Origin: Hyphomicrobiales bacterium | GTDB taxonomy: Bacteria; Pseudomonadota; Alphaproteobacteria; Rhizobiales; Rhizobiaceae | Reading direction: 5' to 3' | DNA: 64,000 nt | NCBI GenBank assembly: GCA_900471925.1 | Contig: UCGV01000024.1 | Span: forward strand, 62,001 to 126,000 | In this document: piece by piece, positions 33,640-42,247 of the stretch | How the letters are laid out: each line of letters starts with the position of its first letter | Numbering within the stretch: position 1 is the stretch's first letter | Program-made: the position numbers and the translations under genes | Notes under the pieces: model-generated | What the model was told of the DNA's origin: nothing | Database searches by the model: none | What the model saw: the letters and a program-made list of their open reading frames with translations, nothing else

Positions 33640-35067
33640 CTATCCGTGATTGATCATGACGTGGCGGACGGCCGTATAATCTTCCAGCGCATAGACCGAC
33701 ATATCCTTGCCGTAGCCTGACTGCTTGAGGCCGCCATGCGGCATCTCATTGACCAGCATGAAATGCGTGTTGATCCAGGTGCAGCCATATTGCAGTCGAG
33801 CAGCCGTCTTCATGCCGCGCCCGATATCCTTGGTCCAGACAGAAGAGGCAAGACCGTAGTCGCTGTCGTTCGCCCATGTCACGGCATCCTCGACATCGGT
33901 GAAGCGGGTGACGGAAACGACCGGGCCGAAGACCTCGCGACGGACGATCTCATCTTCCTGGGTCGCGCCGGCGACGATGGTGGGCGCGAAGAAGAAGCCC
34001 TTGTCGCCCGAGACCTTGCCGCCGGTGGTAATCTCCATGTGCTTGTGTTCGGAGGCGCGGGTCACGAAGCTCTCGACGCGATCGCGTTGGCGCTTTGAGA
34101 TCAGCGGGCCGATCTCGTTCTCCGTGTCGTCGGCCTGGTTGAAGCGGATGCTGGAGACGGCGGATGTCAGGTCGGCGACAAAATTGTCGTAGACCTTCGC
34201 GTCGGCATAGATGCGGCAGGCGGCAGTGCAATCCTGGCCGGCATTGTAATAACCGAAGGTGCGGATGCCCGCGACGACGGCATCGATATCGGCGTCGTCG
34301 AAGACGATGACCGGGGCCTTGCCGCCAAGTTCCAGATGGGTGCGCTTGACGGTCTTGGCGGCTGCCTGCAGCACCTTCTTGCCGGTCGCGACATCACCGG
34401 TGATCGACACCATGTTGATCTTCGGATGGTTGATCAGAGCGTTGCCCACACTCTCGCCGCGGCCGAGGATGACATTCACGACGCCTTCGGGGAGAATCTC
34501 GGAGAGCAGCTTTGCCATCTTCAGCGCCGTCAGCGGCGTCTGCTCCGACGGCTTGAAGACGACCGTGTTGCCACCCGCGATCGCCGGCGCCAGCTTCCAG
34601 GCCATCATCATCAGCGGATAGTTCCAGGGCGCGATCGAGCCGACGATGCCGATCGGGTCGCGGCGGATCATCGAGGTGTGGCCGGGCAGGTATTCGCCGG
34701 CGACCGGTCCATGCAGATTGCGCACCGCGCCGGCAAAGAAGCGATAGCAATCGACGATGGCGGGGATTTCGTCATTCAGCACGGCATTGATCGGCTTGCC
34801 GCAGTTCAGCGCTTCGAGTGTCGCGAAGGCCTGCGCGTCCCTTTCGATCGCATCGGCGATTTTCAGGAGATAGGCGGAGCGTTCGGATGGGGTCGTCTGC
34901 GACCAGGCAATGAAGGCCTTTTCGGCGGCATCGACTGCGGCATCGATCTGGCCAAGCGAGGCTTCGGCAAGGTTCAGCACCGTCTCGCCCGTCTTCGGGT
35001 TCAGGATGTGCTCTTCCGTTTCCGTTCCGGTCTCGAAGCGGGAACCGATCAGCATCTGCGTATCCAT
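33640..35067 (-). CDS. patD: Gamma-aminobutyraldehyde dehydrogenase (aldehyde dehydrogenase family)
   Basis: A 475-residue NAD-dependent aldehyde dehydrogenase, the length of E. coli PatD/YdcW. The general base Glu246 (LELGGK) and nucleophile Cys280 (NAGQDCTAAC) are present. PatD oxidises 4-aminobutanal from putrescine to GABA. The gene order upstream (binding protein, ATPase, two permeases, this gene) reproduces E. coli ydcSTUVW, which supports the assignment over betaine aldehyde dehydrogenase. ATG 35067 has AGGGAGA 6 bases upstream; the earlier in-frame ATG 35073 abuts that site and 35115 has none. Confidence 0.88.
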   Translation of the reverse strand: MDTQMLIGSRFETGTETEEHILNPKTGETVLNLAEASLGQIDAAVDAAEKAFIAWSQTTPSERSAYLLKIADAIERDAQAFATLEALNCGKPINAVLNDEIPAIVDCYRFFAGAVRNLHGPVAGEYLPGHTSMIRRDPIGIVGSIAPWNYPLMMMAWKLAPAIAGGNTVVFKPSEQTPLTALKMAKLLSEILPEGVVNVILGRGESVGNALINHPKINMVSITGDVATGKKVLQAAAKTVKRTHLELGGKAPVIVFDDADIDAVVAGIRTFGYYNAGQDCTAACRIYADAKVYDNFVADLTSAVSSIRFNQADDTENEIGPLISKRQRDRVESFVTRASEHKHMEITTGGKVSGDKGFFFAPTIVAGATQEDEIVRREVFGPVVSVTRFTDVEDAVTWANDSDYGLASSVWTKDIGRGMKTAARLQYGCTWINTHFMLVNEMPHGGLKQSGYGKDMSVYALEDYTAVRHVMINHG

Positions 35068-35124
35068 GGGCATTCTCCCTTGTCGTTGATCGCGTGGATG
35101 CGAGGGACGTCGCATCCACGCGGG

Positions 35125-35940
35125 TTATTTGCCGGCGCCGGCGATCTGGTCGCCGTCGCGTGTTAGGTAATAGGCGGCCAGGATCGGCAGGAAGGTGACC
35201 AGCACGACAACCATCGCGACCACGTTGGTAACAGGGCGCTGGCGCGGGCGGATCAGTTCTTCGAGCATCCAGATGGGCAGAGTGGATTGCTGGCCGCCGG
35301 TGAACGTCGTCACGATCACTTCGTCGAAGGAGAGCGCGAAGGCGAGCATGCCGCCGGCCAGAAGTGCGGTGCCGATATTCGGCAGGATGACATGGCGGAA
35401 GGTCTGGAAACCATCGGCGCCGAGATCCATCGAAGCTTCGATGAGCGAGCCTGACGTGCGGCGGAAACGGGCGACGGCATTGTTGTAGACGACCACGACG
35501 CAGAAGGTGGCGTGGCCAAGCACGATCGTCCAGACCGAGAAGGGGATGTCGAACAGGCTAAAGGCGGAGCGCAACGCTATGCCTGTGATAATGCCGGGAA
35601 GCGCGATCGGCAGGATGACGAGCAATGAGATCGCCTCCCGGCCGAAGAATTTTGTTTGGCTGACGGCGGCGGCACAGAGTGTGCCTAGGATCAGCGCGAT
35701 TGCCGTCGCGATGCAGGCGACCTGCAGGGAGAGGCCGAGCGCTGACCAGACATCCGGCCGATTCCAGGCGATGCCGAACCACTGGAGCGTGAGGCCGGGC
35801 GGCGGCCATTGATAGCTCTTCTCCTCCGTCGTGAAGGCGTAGACGAAGATCAGCAGGATCGGCAGGTGCAGGAAGAGCAGTCCACCGGCGGCGGCGATCT
35901 TCAGGATGAGAGGCGATTTCTGTCCGCGATCAGAGCGCAT
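35125..35940 (-). CDS. ydcV: Polyamine-type ABC transporter permease, PotC/YdcV-like
   Basis: A 271-residue inner-membrane permease with about six helices of the PotC group. The EAA loop (SGSLIEASMDLGADGFQTFR) contacts the ATPase. It overlaps the upstream permease gene by 11 bp, so the two are co-translated. It is the second membrane subunit of the putative polyamine importer and lies 57 bp before patD. The substrate is inferred from synteny. Confidence 0.88.
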   Translation of the reverse strand: MRSDRGQKSPLILKIAAAGGLLFLHLPILLIFVYAFTTEEKSYQWPPPGLTLQWFGIAWNRPDVWSALGLSLQVACIATAIALILGTLCAAAVSQTKFFGREAISLLVILPIALPGIITGIALRSAFSLFDIPFSVWTIVLGHATFCVVVVYNNAVARFRRTSGSLIEASMDLGADGFQTFRHVILPNIGTALLAGGMLAFALSFDEVIVTTFTGGQQSTLPIWMLEELIRPRQRPVTNVVAMVVVLVTFLPILAAYYLTRDGDQIAGAGK

Positions 35941-36892
35941 CGAAAGCTCCCATGCGTTTGGCGAGCCAGAGATAGATCGTCATGATGACGATCGGCACGA
36001 CAGAGAAGGCGGCGGCGAGCGGCACATTGCCGGCCGTCCCCTGCTGCGTATAGACGGCCTGGCCGATGAAGAGGCGGGATGAGCCGATGATCTGCGGGAT
36101 GATGTAGTCGCCAAGCGTCAGCGAGAAGGTGAAGATCGAGCCGGCGACGATACCGGGCAGCGCCAGGGGAAAGAGCACCGTGCGGAAAGTCTGGCGTGGT
36201 GTGGCGCCGAGATCGGATGATGCCTCGATGAGGTTGCCGGGCACGCGCTCGAGAGCAGCCTGGGTCGGCAGGATCATGTAGGGCAGCCAGATATAGACGA
36301 AGACGATGAAGGTGCCGAGGTAGCTCACGGAGAGCGAATTGCCGCCGACAATAGGCAAAGCGAGGACGCCATCGAGCAGCCAGGAGAGATGAAGTTTTTC
36401 AAAAAACCAGGTGAGGATGCCTTCCTTGGCAAGGATCAGCTTCCAGGCATAGATCTTGACCAGATAGCTCGACCAGAGCGGCAGCATGACGCCCAGGTAA
36501 AACAGGGCCTTCCATTTTCCCTGTGCATAGCGGGCGGCGTAATAGGCGATGGGGAAAGCGACGATTGCCGAGGCGAGAGTCACCAGCGCCGCCATGAGGA
36601 CGGTCCTGACGATGATATCGAAATTGCCCGGATTCAGAAGCTGGGCATAGGTATCGAGGGTGAATTCGTAGTTCACCATGCCGGAGAAGTCGTCGATCGA
36701 GAAAAAGCTCTGCAACAGCAGCGCGATCAGCGAGCCGACATAGATGATGCCGAGCCAGAGCAGCGGCGGCGTCAGCATCAGGAAGAGCAGCAGTTTCGGA
36801 TGGCGCCAGAAGGCATCCGACAGGTGACCGAAGACACCGCCGCGGCGCGGCAGGATCGAAGTCTCTGCCTTGGTGATTGCCAGCGCCGTCAT
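35930..36892 (-). CDS. ydcU: Polyamine-type ABC transporter permease, PotB/YdcU-like
   Basis: A 320-residue permease of the PotB group, with an N-terminal cytoplasmic stretch and six expected helices. The EAA loop reads PGNLIEASSDLGATPRQTFR. It overlaps the ATPase gene by 4 bp (ATGA-type coupling) and the second permease by 11 bp. It forms the heterodimeric channel with the YdcV-like subunit. Confidence 0.88.
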   Translation of the reverse strand: MTALAITKAETSILPRRGGVFGHLSDAFWRHPKLLLFLMLTPPLLWLGIIYVGSLIALLLQSFFSIDDFSGMVNYEFTLDTYAQLLNPGNFDIIVRTVLMAALVTLASAIVAFPIAYYAARYAQGKWKALFYLGVMLPLWSSYLVKIYAWKLILAKEGILTWFFEKLHLSWLLDGVLALPIVGGNSLSVSYLGTFIVFVYIWLPYMILPTQAALERVPGNLIEASSDLGATPRQTFRTVLFPLALPGIVAGSIFTFSLTLGDYIIPQIIGSSRLFIGQAVYTQQGTAGNVPLAAAFSVVPIVIMTIYLWLAKRMGAFDAL

Positions 36893-37875
36893 GCAGCGTC
36901 GTCCATGTAGTGCACGTCGCCCGGTTGCCAGGCGAGACGGATGGCGGTGCCGATATCGGGAATGTCGCTGCCGGCCGGCAGCATGACATGCAGGCGCGAG
37001 CCCTTGATAGCGACGGCAAGCCGGGTCGCCGCGCCAAGGAAGCTGGCATTCTCCACTCGCGCTTCGACGCCGTCGGAAGCGAGGCGGATCGTTTCCGGAC
37101 GCAGGCTTGCCCAGCGTTTCTCGCCGCCGAGGGCGGTCATGATATCTGGGGAAATCACATTGGACGAGCCGACGAAATCGGCGACGAAGCGAGTCTTCGG
37201 ACGGCGGTAGATATCCTGCGGCGTGCCTTCCTGGACGATGCCGCCATCGTTGAAGACCGCCACGCGATCAGCCATAGAGAGCGCTTCGCCCTGATCGTGG
37301 GTGACGAAGATGAAGGTAATGCCGAGGGCGCGCTGCAGGCTTTTCAGCTCCTCCTGCATCTGTTCGCGCAGCTTCAGGTCCAGCGCGCCGAGCGGTTCGT
37401 CGAGCAGGAGTACCCGCGGCTTGTTGACGAGGGCACGGGCGAGCGCCACGCGCTGGCGCTGGCCGCCGGAGAGCTGGCCGGGTCGGCGACTGCCGTAACC
37501 GGGCAACTTCACCAGTTCCAGCGCCTTTTCGGCTTCTCTGATCCGCTCCGTCTTGCCGATGCCCTTGACCATCAGTCCGTAGGCAACGTTGTCGAGAATA
37601 TCGAGATGCGGGAAGAGCGCGTAATCCTGAAAGACGGTGTTGACGTTGCGGCGATAGGGAGGGACGCCTTCTGCGGTCTCGCCGAAGATTTCGATATGTC
37701 CCGATGTCGGCTGTTCGAAACCTGCAATCAGCCGCAGGCAGGTGGTCTTGCCGGAGCCGGAGGGGCCGAGCATGGCAAAGAATTCGCCGGGCGCGATTTC
37801 GAGATCGACGTCGTCGACGGCGCGCACGGCGCCGAAATGGCGAGAGACCTTCTGGAAACGGACGGCTGACGTCAT
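36889..37875 (-). CDS. ydcT: Polyamine-type ABC transporter ATP-binding protein, PotA/YdcT-like
   Basis: A 328-residue ATPase with Walker A (GPSGSGKTT, about residues 38-46), signature LSGGQRQRVALARA, Walker B (VLLLDEPLGALD) and switch His (VTHDQGEALSMADR), followed by a TOBE domain (SLRPETIRLA). It energises the YdcUV permeases. The 212-bp gap separating it from the binding-protein gene contains a GC-rich repeat-like sequence, which could uncouple expression of the binding protein from that of the rest of the operon. Confidence 0.91.
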   Translation of the reverse strand: MTSAVRFQKVSRHFGAVRAVDDVDLEIAPGEFFAMLGPSGSGKTTCLRLIAGFEQPTSGHIEIFGETAEGVPPYRRNVNTVFQDYALFPHLDILDNVAYGLMVKGIGKTERIREAEKALELVKLPGYGSRRPGQLSGGQRQRVALARALVNKPRVLLLDEPLGALDLKLREQMQEELKSLQRALGITFIFVTHDQGEALSMADRVAVFNDGGIVQEGTPQDIYRRPKTRFVADFVGSSNVISPDIMTALGGEKRWASLRPETIRLASDGVEARVENASFLGAATRLAVAIKGSRLHVMLPAGSDIPDIGTAIRLAWQPGDVHYMDDAA

Positions 37876-37940
37876 GGGGGCTCCGGATATGTCTTGGCTG
37901 AAAGAGGGCCTTAGTCCTGGTTCCGCGACCGGGCCGCAAA

Positions 37941-38056
37941 CCCCTCCCCGCTAGAAGGGGAGGGGCTTAATCTGCCGCGCCCACGCTCAAACCTTTCGGC
38001 GTTACGGCAGGAATACGGCTGCGCCACTCAAGCTCGTCCCATGTAGGGAGAGGTTG
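37941..38056. repeat. GC-rich intergenic repeat-like element
   Basis: CCCCTCCCC and GGGGAGGGG (37941-37949 with 37957-37965) form a perfect 9-bp stem, followed by about 90 bp with further short inverted pieces, including GTAGGGAGAGG. The composition and the CCCTCCCC hairpin resemble dispersed intergenic elements of rhizobia such as RIME. Multicopy status cannot be shown from one window. Confidence 0.4.
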
Positions 38057-38087
38057 GGAGACTTTGGTCGCGTAAATCAGCTCAGCG

Positions 38088-39248
38088 TTACCGGCCGCCG
38101 ATCACCCCGATATAATCCGATACCCAGCGATGATAGGGTACGCATTCGCTCTCGCTGGCGCATTTGGCGACCGGCGTCTTCCAGAACTTGATCTTGTCGA
38201 AGTGGTCGTAGCCGTTGGTGTTGCAGCCGGCGTCGGTCAAGAGTTCGTTGCCCTTGCAGGCAGCGGGCACCGAGGGTACGGCGCCGAACCAGGCCGCTGC
38301 ATCACCCTGCACCTTGGCCTTCAGGGAGTGTTCCATCCACATATAGGCGCAATTCGGATGTTCGCTGTCGGCATGCAGCATGGTGGTATCGGCCCAGCCG
38401 GTCACGCCTTCTTCGGGGAAGGTGGACGCGATCTTCTGCTTGTCGGCCTGCAGCAGGTTGACCTGGAACGGCCAGGAGCCGGAGGCGACGACACCTTCGT
38501 TCTTGAAGTCGTCAACCTGGATCATTGCATCGTGCCAGTAGCGCGAAACGAGTTTGCGCTGGCCGCGCAGCAGGTCGAGAGCGGCTTTGTACTGGTCTTC
38601 GTTGAGCTCGTAGGGGTCCTTGATGCCGAGATCGGGCTTATGCGCCATCAGATACATGGCCGCATCGGCAATATAGATCGGGCCGTCATAGGCCTGGACG
38701 CGACCCTTGTTGGACTTGCCGTCAGGCAGGTTCTGTTCCTCGAAGACGACGTTCCAGCTGGTCGGTGCCTTATCCTTGAAAGCGTCGGTACTATACATCA
38801 GCACGTTCGGTCCCCAGAGATAGGGCACGCCGTAGTGGACACCGTTCACGGTATTCCAGGGTGCGTTCTGCAGCCGTTCGTCGACCGTCTTGAAGCTCGG
38901 GATGAGGTCCGTGTTGATCGGCTGGACGCGCTTGCCGGCGACGAGACGCAGCGATGCGTCACCCGAGGCGGTGACCAGGTCGAAGCCGCCTTCGTTCATC
39001 AGGGCGACCATTTCATCCGAGGTGGCTGCGGTCTTCACGGAGACCTTGCAACCGGTCTCCTTCTCGAAGTCGGTGACCCAGTCGTAATTCTTGTCGGTTT
39101 CGCCGCGCTCGATATAGCCGGCCCAGGCGACGATGCTGACGGCGCCTTCCCCCTTGCCCAACGCCTTCAGCGGTTCGGCAGCGACAACCTGCGTTACGAA
39201 GCTCAAGCTCGCGAGCGCAACAGTGCACGATTTCAGAAGATGCTTCAT
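38088..39248 (-). CDS. ydcS: Polyamine-type ABC transporter substrate-binding protein, YdcS-like
   Basis: A 386-residue periplasmic binding protein of the PotD/PotF group with a Sec signal peptide ending VVAA near residue 24. It starts MKHLLKSCTV at 39248; the longer frame from 39335 covers the promoter region and is not used. SIVAWAGYIERGETDKNYDW and the C-terminal YHRWVSDYIGVIG are typical of YdcS. E. coli YdcS also has a polyhydroxybutyrate synthase activity reported for it. It is the first gene of the operon, behind a 25-bp palindrome and a LysR gene. Confidence 0.88.
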   Translation of the reverse strand: MKHLLKSCTVALASLSFVTQVVAAEPLKALGKGEGAVSIVAWAGYIERGETDKNYDWVTDFEKETGCKVSVKTAATSDEMVALMNEGGFDLVTASGDASLRLVAGKRVQPINTDLIPSFKTVDERLQNAPWNTVNGVHYGVPYLWGPNVLMYSTDAFKDKAPTSWNVVFEEQNLPDGKSNKGRVQAYDGPIYIADAAMYLMAHKPDLGIKDPYELNEDQYKAALDLLRGQRKLVSRYWHDAMIQVDDFKNEGVVASGSWPFQVNLLQADKQKIASTFPEEGVTGWADTTMLHADSEHPNCAYMWMEHSLKAKVQGDAAAWFGAVPSVPAACKGNELLTDAGCNTNGYDHFDKIKFWKTPVAKCASESECVPYHRWVSDYIGVIGGR

Positions 39249-39346
39249 CGTCTGTCTCCCGGTTCGGTGCCGCTTTTGCGGCGTTTTGTTCCCGGAAGAA
39301 AAGGTGACGCGGAAAGGTCGGTTTCGCAAATTCATTTATCAGAAAG

Positions 39347-39371
39347 TCGATATCGGAAATTCCGATATCGA
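39347..39371. promoter_or_regulatory. 25-bp near-perfect palindrome upstream of ydcS
   Basis: TCGATATCGGAA is mirrored by TTCCGATATCGA around one central A (12-bp arms). It lies 99 bp before the ydcS start and 30 bp after the LysR stop codon, the expected place for a LysR-type binding site. Confidence 0.6.
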
Positions 39372-39401
39372 AGCTTTTGCATAAGCTTATCCGAAAACCG
39401 G

Positions 39402-40307
39402 TTAGCGGCGTCCAGAGCGCATATTCTCGGCGATGCCGACGAAATCGCGGGCCGCCTGCGGCAGGCTGGAGCCCTTGCGCCAGACCATGCCGACCTGCAC
39501 GACGGGCAACGAGCCGGAAACATCGCGGCTCTCGATACGGTCGCCTTCAAGAGACCAGGGGCGGTAGACGAGATCGGGCAGAAGTGCAACGCCTGCACCC
39601 GTTGCAACAAGGCTGCGCACGGCTTCCACCGAGCGGGTGCGGAAGGCGACATGGGGGCGAGCGCCAAGTGCGGTCAGGAGCTTGCCGGTATTCTCCTCGA
39701 TTTCATCGACTGTCAGCATGATCAGCGGTTCGCGGGCTATATCGGCAATAGAAATGATGTCGGCCGAAACCAGCGGATGGCCCATCGGCAGCCAGACACG
39801 ATAGGGGGAGGTTTCCAGAATTTCGGCCTGCAGCGCCATGCGGTCACGCAGATTTGAGATCACCATGACGGCGACATCGAGTTCGCCGCCGACGAGAAGA
39901 TGTTCGAGATAGCTGCCATTATCCTCGATTGCGCTGACCTCGACGCCGGGGCAGGCGCGGCGATAGCGGGCGAGCAGATCCGACAGCACGTAGCCCGCGA
40001 CGAGCGAAGTAACGCCTATGTTCAACGTGCCGGCGGGAGCGTTCTGCTGACCGGAAAAGCTGGTGCGAGCATCGGAGACGGTTGCCAGGATTTTCGTCGC
40101 GTGGCGCAGGAACTGGTGGCCATTATGGGTAATCGAGAGCCCCCGCGGATGGCGCTCGAAGAGGACGACACCGAGGTCGTTTTCGAGCTCCTTCATGGCC
40201 TCGGTAATCGAGGATTGTGAGATCGACAGATTTTGAGCGGCGCGCGTGACCGAGCCCTGTTCTGCGACGGCGACAAAATATTGAATCTGACGAAGCGTGA
40301 AGGCCAT
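39402..40307 (-). CDS. LysR family transcriptional regulator
   Basis: A 301-residue LysR-type regulator with the N-terminal winged helix-turn-helix (LRQIQYFVAVAEQGSVTRAA, then QNLSISQSSITEAMKELEND) and a C-terminal periplasmic-binding-like effector domain. It is immediately upstream of and co-directional with the ydcS operon, and the 25-bp palindrome between them is a probable binding site. It is therefore the likely activator of polyamine uptake and patD. The effector may be a polyamine or an aldehyde, which is inference. Confidence 0.87.
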   Translation of the reverse strand: MAFTLRQIQYFVAVAEQGSVTRAAQNLSISQSSITEAMKELENDLGVVLFERHPRGLSITHNGHQFLRHATKILATVSDARTSFSGQQNAPAGTLNIGVTSLVAGYVLSDLLARYRRACPGVEVSAIEDNGSYLEHLLVGGELDVAVMVISNLRDRMALQAEILETSPYRVWLPMGHPLVSADIISIADIAREPLIMLTVDEIEENTGKLLTALGARPHVAFRTRSVEAVRSLVATGAGVALLPDLVYRPWSLEGDRIESRDVSGSLPVVQVGMVWRKGSSLPQAARDFVGIAENMRSGRR

Positions 40308-40486
40308 TTCTTTTTAAAGCATGTGCTTAAGCGATCTTGCAAGCGCGGGATGGGCTGGACCTTTTTTGGTATTTAGCCAATTCGACACAAAGTCCGGCGG
40401 CTCACTTAAACATTCGGAAACGTCATTTCCCTAGCTTCACAGCCACTTGTATTGCGTTGGAGTTTTCAGATGGCGGAGCAGTTGGC

Positions 40487-41215
40487 GTGAAGGCCTTACT
40501 GCGCATATTCCGGCCTTCCCGGAAATTGGCTTTAATCATCGGTGGTAGCGCCCTTTTGGCAGGCGTTTCCGGCGGCGCTGCGGTTTATGTCGGTAAGGAC
40601 AGGCTGCTTGGCGACGAGGAAGCCGCCGATGGCGTAGCCTGTACCGACGTCAATCTCGTGACAATCAAGAAGCAGGATCACGTCTGGGTCCGCAAGTATA
40701 TCAAGACCGAACCTGTCGACGGCATGACGCGAATCAAGACGGCGCTGCGTGTTGCCCAGGCCGTGTATGAACAGGATAAGCCCGACCTCGTGCAGGTCGT
40801 TGTTCTCGACGAGAATGGTCCCACGCTGCGCTCGGATATTCGCGGCCGGGCGATCGGTGCCGATGTCGTCTACATCGCTCATCCCGACAAGATGGTCGAA
40901 GGGCTCGACGACAAGCCCTATACGGCCCGCTATTACGACGGCAAGGCGAGCGACAAGGGCCTATTTTACGGCGAGCGTATCGAACTGCCGGACGATCAGA
41001 TCGCAGCGTTGAATGCGAGCCTCAAGGAGCCCGCAGATTGCATCGATCCGGTTGCTGTCGCCTCCACCAAGGGTGAGGCGAAGCCTGCCGGCGGACATGG
41101 TGCAGCGCCCAAGGAAGCCGAGGAGCCATCTGCTGAAGAGCAGGCTGCCAAGGATGCGGCCACTCCCGCCAAAACTGCTCCTTCAGAAGAACCGCCGGCC
41201 AAGAGCGGACACTGA
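40487..41215 (+). CDS. Unknown membrane-anchored protein with Ala/Glu/Pro-rich tail
   Basis: A 242-residue protein that I do not recognise. GTG 40487 has GGAG at 40474-40477 and begins a basic stretch followed by one transmembrane segment (LALIIGGSALLAGVSGGAAV, about residues 14-33). A globular region of about 140 residues contains VACTDVNLVTIKKQDHVWVR and YTARYYDGKASDKGLFYGER. The last 50 residues are low-complexity Ala, Glu, Pro and Lys. The soluble part is therefore probably periplasmic. An upstream ATG 40337 gives an implausible extension. It is monocistronic, divergent from the LysR gene and convergent with an AraC gene. Confidence 0.65.
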   Translation: MKALLRIFRPSRKLALIIGGSALLAGVSGGAAVYVGKDRLLGDEEAADGVACTDVNLVTIKKQDHVWVRKYIKTEPVDGMTRIKTALRVAQAVYEQDKPDLVQVVVLDENGPTLRSDIRGRAIGADVVYIAHPDKMVEGLDDKPYTARYYDGKASDKGLFYGERIELPDDQIAALNASLKEPADCIDPVAVASTKGEAKPAGGHGAAPKEAEEPSAEEQAAKDAATPAKTAPSEEPPAKSGH

Positions 41216-41224
41216 CCCGCGCTA

Positions 41225-42115
41225 TCAGGCGGCCGGCCTGATATCTTCCCTGATCGATGAGACATCACGCGCCGGTGGGCGGCCGAAGAAGCGCGCATAT
41301 TCGCGAGTGAATTGCGAGGCGCTTTCATAGCCCACCGCATAGGCGACCGAGGATGCGTTGCCGGATTGGGCAATCAGCAACTGGCGGGCCTGCAAAAGGC
41401 GGATACGCTTCTGGAACTGGATCGGGCTCATTGCCGTCACGGCCTTGAAATGGCGATGAAAGGCCGAGACGCTCATCGAGGCGAGGCCGGCCAGCTTTTC
41501 GACCTCGACCGCTTCGGCATAGTGTTCGCGCACCCAGCGGATGGCGAGCCTTATCCGCGACAGGGCACTGTCGGGTGCAGCGATATCGCGCAATATCCAG
41601 CCTTGCGGTCCCTGCAGCACACGGTAGAGGATTTCGCGCTCATAGGCAGGAGCAAGGGCGGGGATATCCTGCGGGCGTTCCATGAGCTGCAGCATTCTCA
41701 GCCAGGCATCCAGAAGTTCCGGTGTCATCCGGCAGACGCAATAGCCGCCGGTTTGACCATCTTGGTAGGTCTGCGGTGGAAGGTCGATCAGCAAGGCTGC
41801 GACCCTTGCCGGATCGAGCGCGAGGCTGACGCCGATATAGGGCCTGTCCGGGCCTGCCTGCCGCACCATGCCGGTTGCAGGCATATCGATCGACATCACG
41901 AAATAGGTCGTGGGATCGTAATCATAGTCCCGGCCGGCGATCGTCAGCCGCTTGCTGCCATCCAGGATCAGATTGACCATTGGTTCGTAAACGGCGCCGA
42001 GCTTGTGTTCGGGAATCTCTCCCTTGACCATCAATATGCCGGGTATGCCGGTTTCCGTCGGGCGGTTTTCCGCGTGGGCGGTCAGACGCCGCATCTCTTC
42101 TAGTATTTCCTGCAT
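41225..42115 (-). CDS. AraC family regulator (AraC_N cupin type)
   Basis: A 296-residue regulator with the N-terminal AraC_N domain (GIPGILMVKGEIPEHKLGAV; YFVMSIDMPATG) and two C-terminal AraC helix-turn-helix units (VEKLAGLASMSVSAFHRHFK; ASSVAYAVGYESASQFTREY). AGGA 8 bases upstream supports ATG 42115 over the TTG at 42121. It is divergent from a short-chain dehydrogenase gene, a very common pairing in which this regulator type controls the oxidoreductase. Confidence 0.87.
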   Translation of the reverse strand: MQEILEEMRRLTAHAENRPTETGIPGILMVKGEIPEHKLGAVYEPMVNLILDGSKRLTIAGRDYDYDPTTYFVMSIDMPATGMVRQAGPDRPYIGVSLALDPARVAALLIDLPPQTYQDGQTGGYCVCRMTPELLDAWLRMLQLMERPQDIPALAPAYEREILYRVLQGPQGWILRDIAAPDSALSRIRLAIRWVREHYAEAVEVEKLAGLASMSVSAFHRHFKAVTAMSPIQFQKRIRLLQARQLLIAQSGNASSVAYAVGYESASQFTREYARFFGRPPARDVSSIREDIRPAA

Positions 42116-42247
42116 GATCAAATCCTGAACCAGCGCGTGAGGAACTGCAAGGCATGAGCAGGATTAGGCAAGAACGAGGTAGTTTCAGGCGGAGTGCAGA
42201 TCAGCGGTTTCCCTTAGCTTCCGACCATCAAAGCAAAGGAGAAAGAG

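Noticed and set aside
38130..39857. 575-codon plus-strand frame opposite ydcS and the LysR gene
   Set aside because: It runs antisense to two clearly recognised genes and through their promoter, with no recognisable domain.
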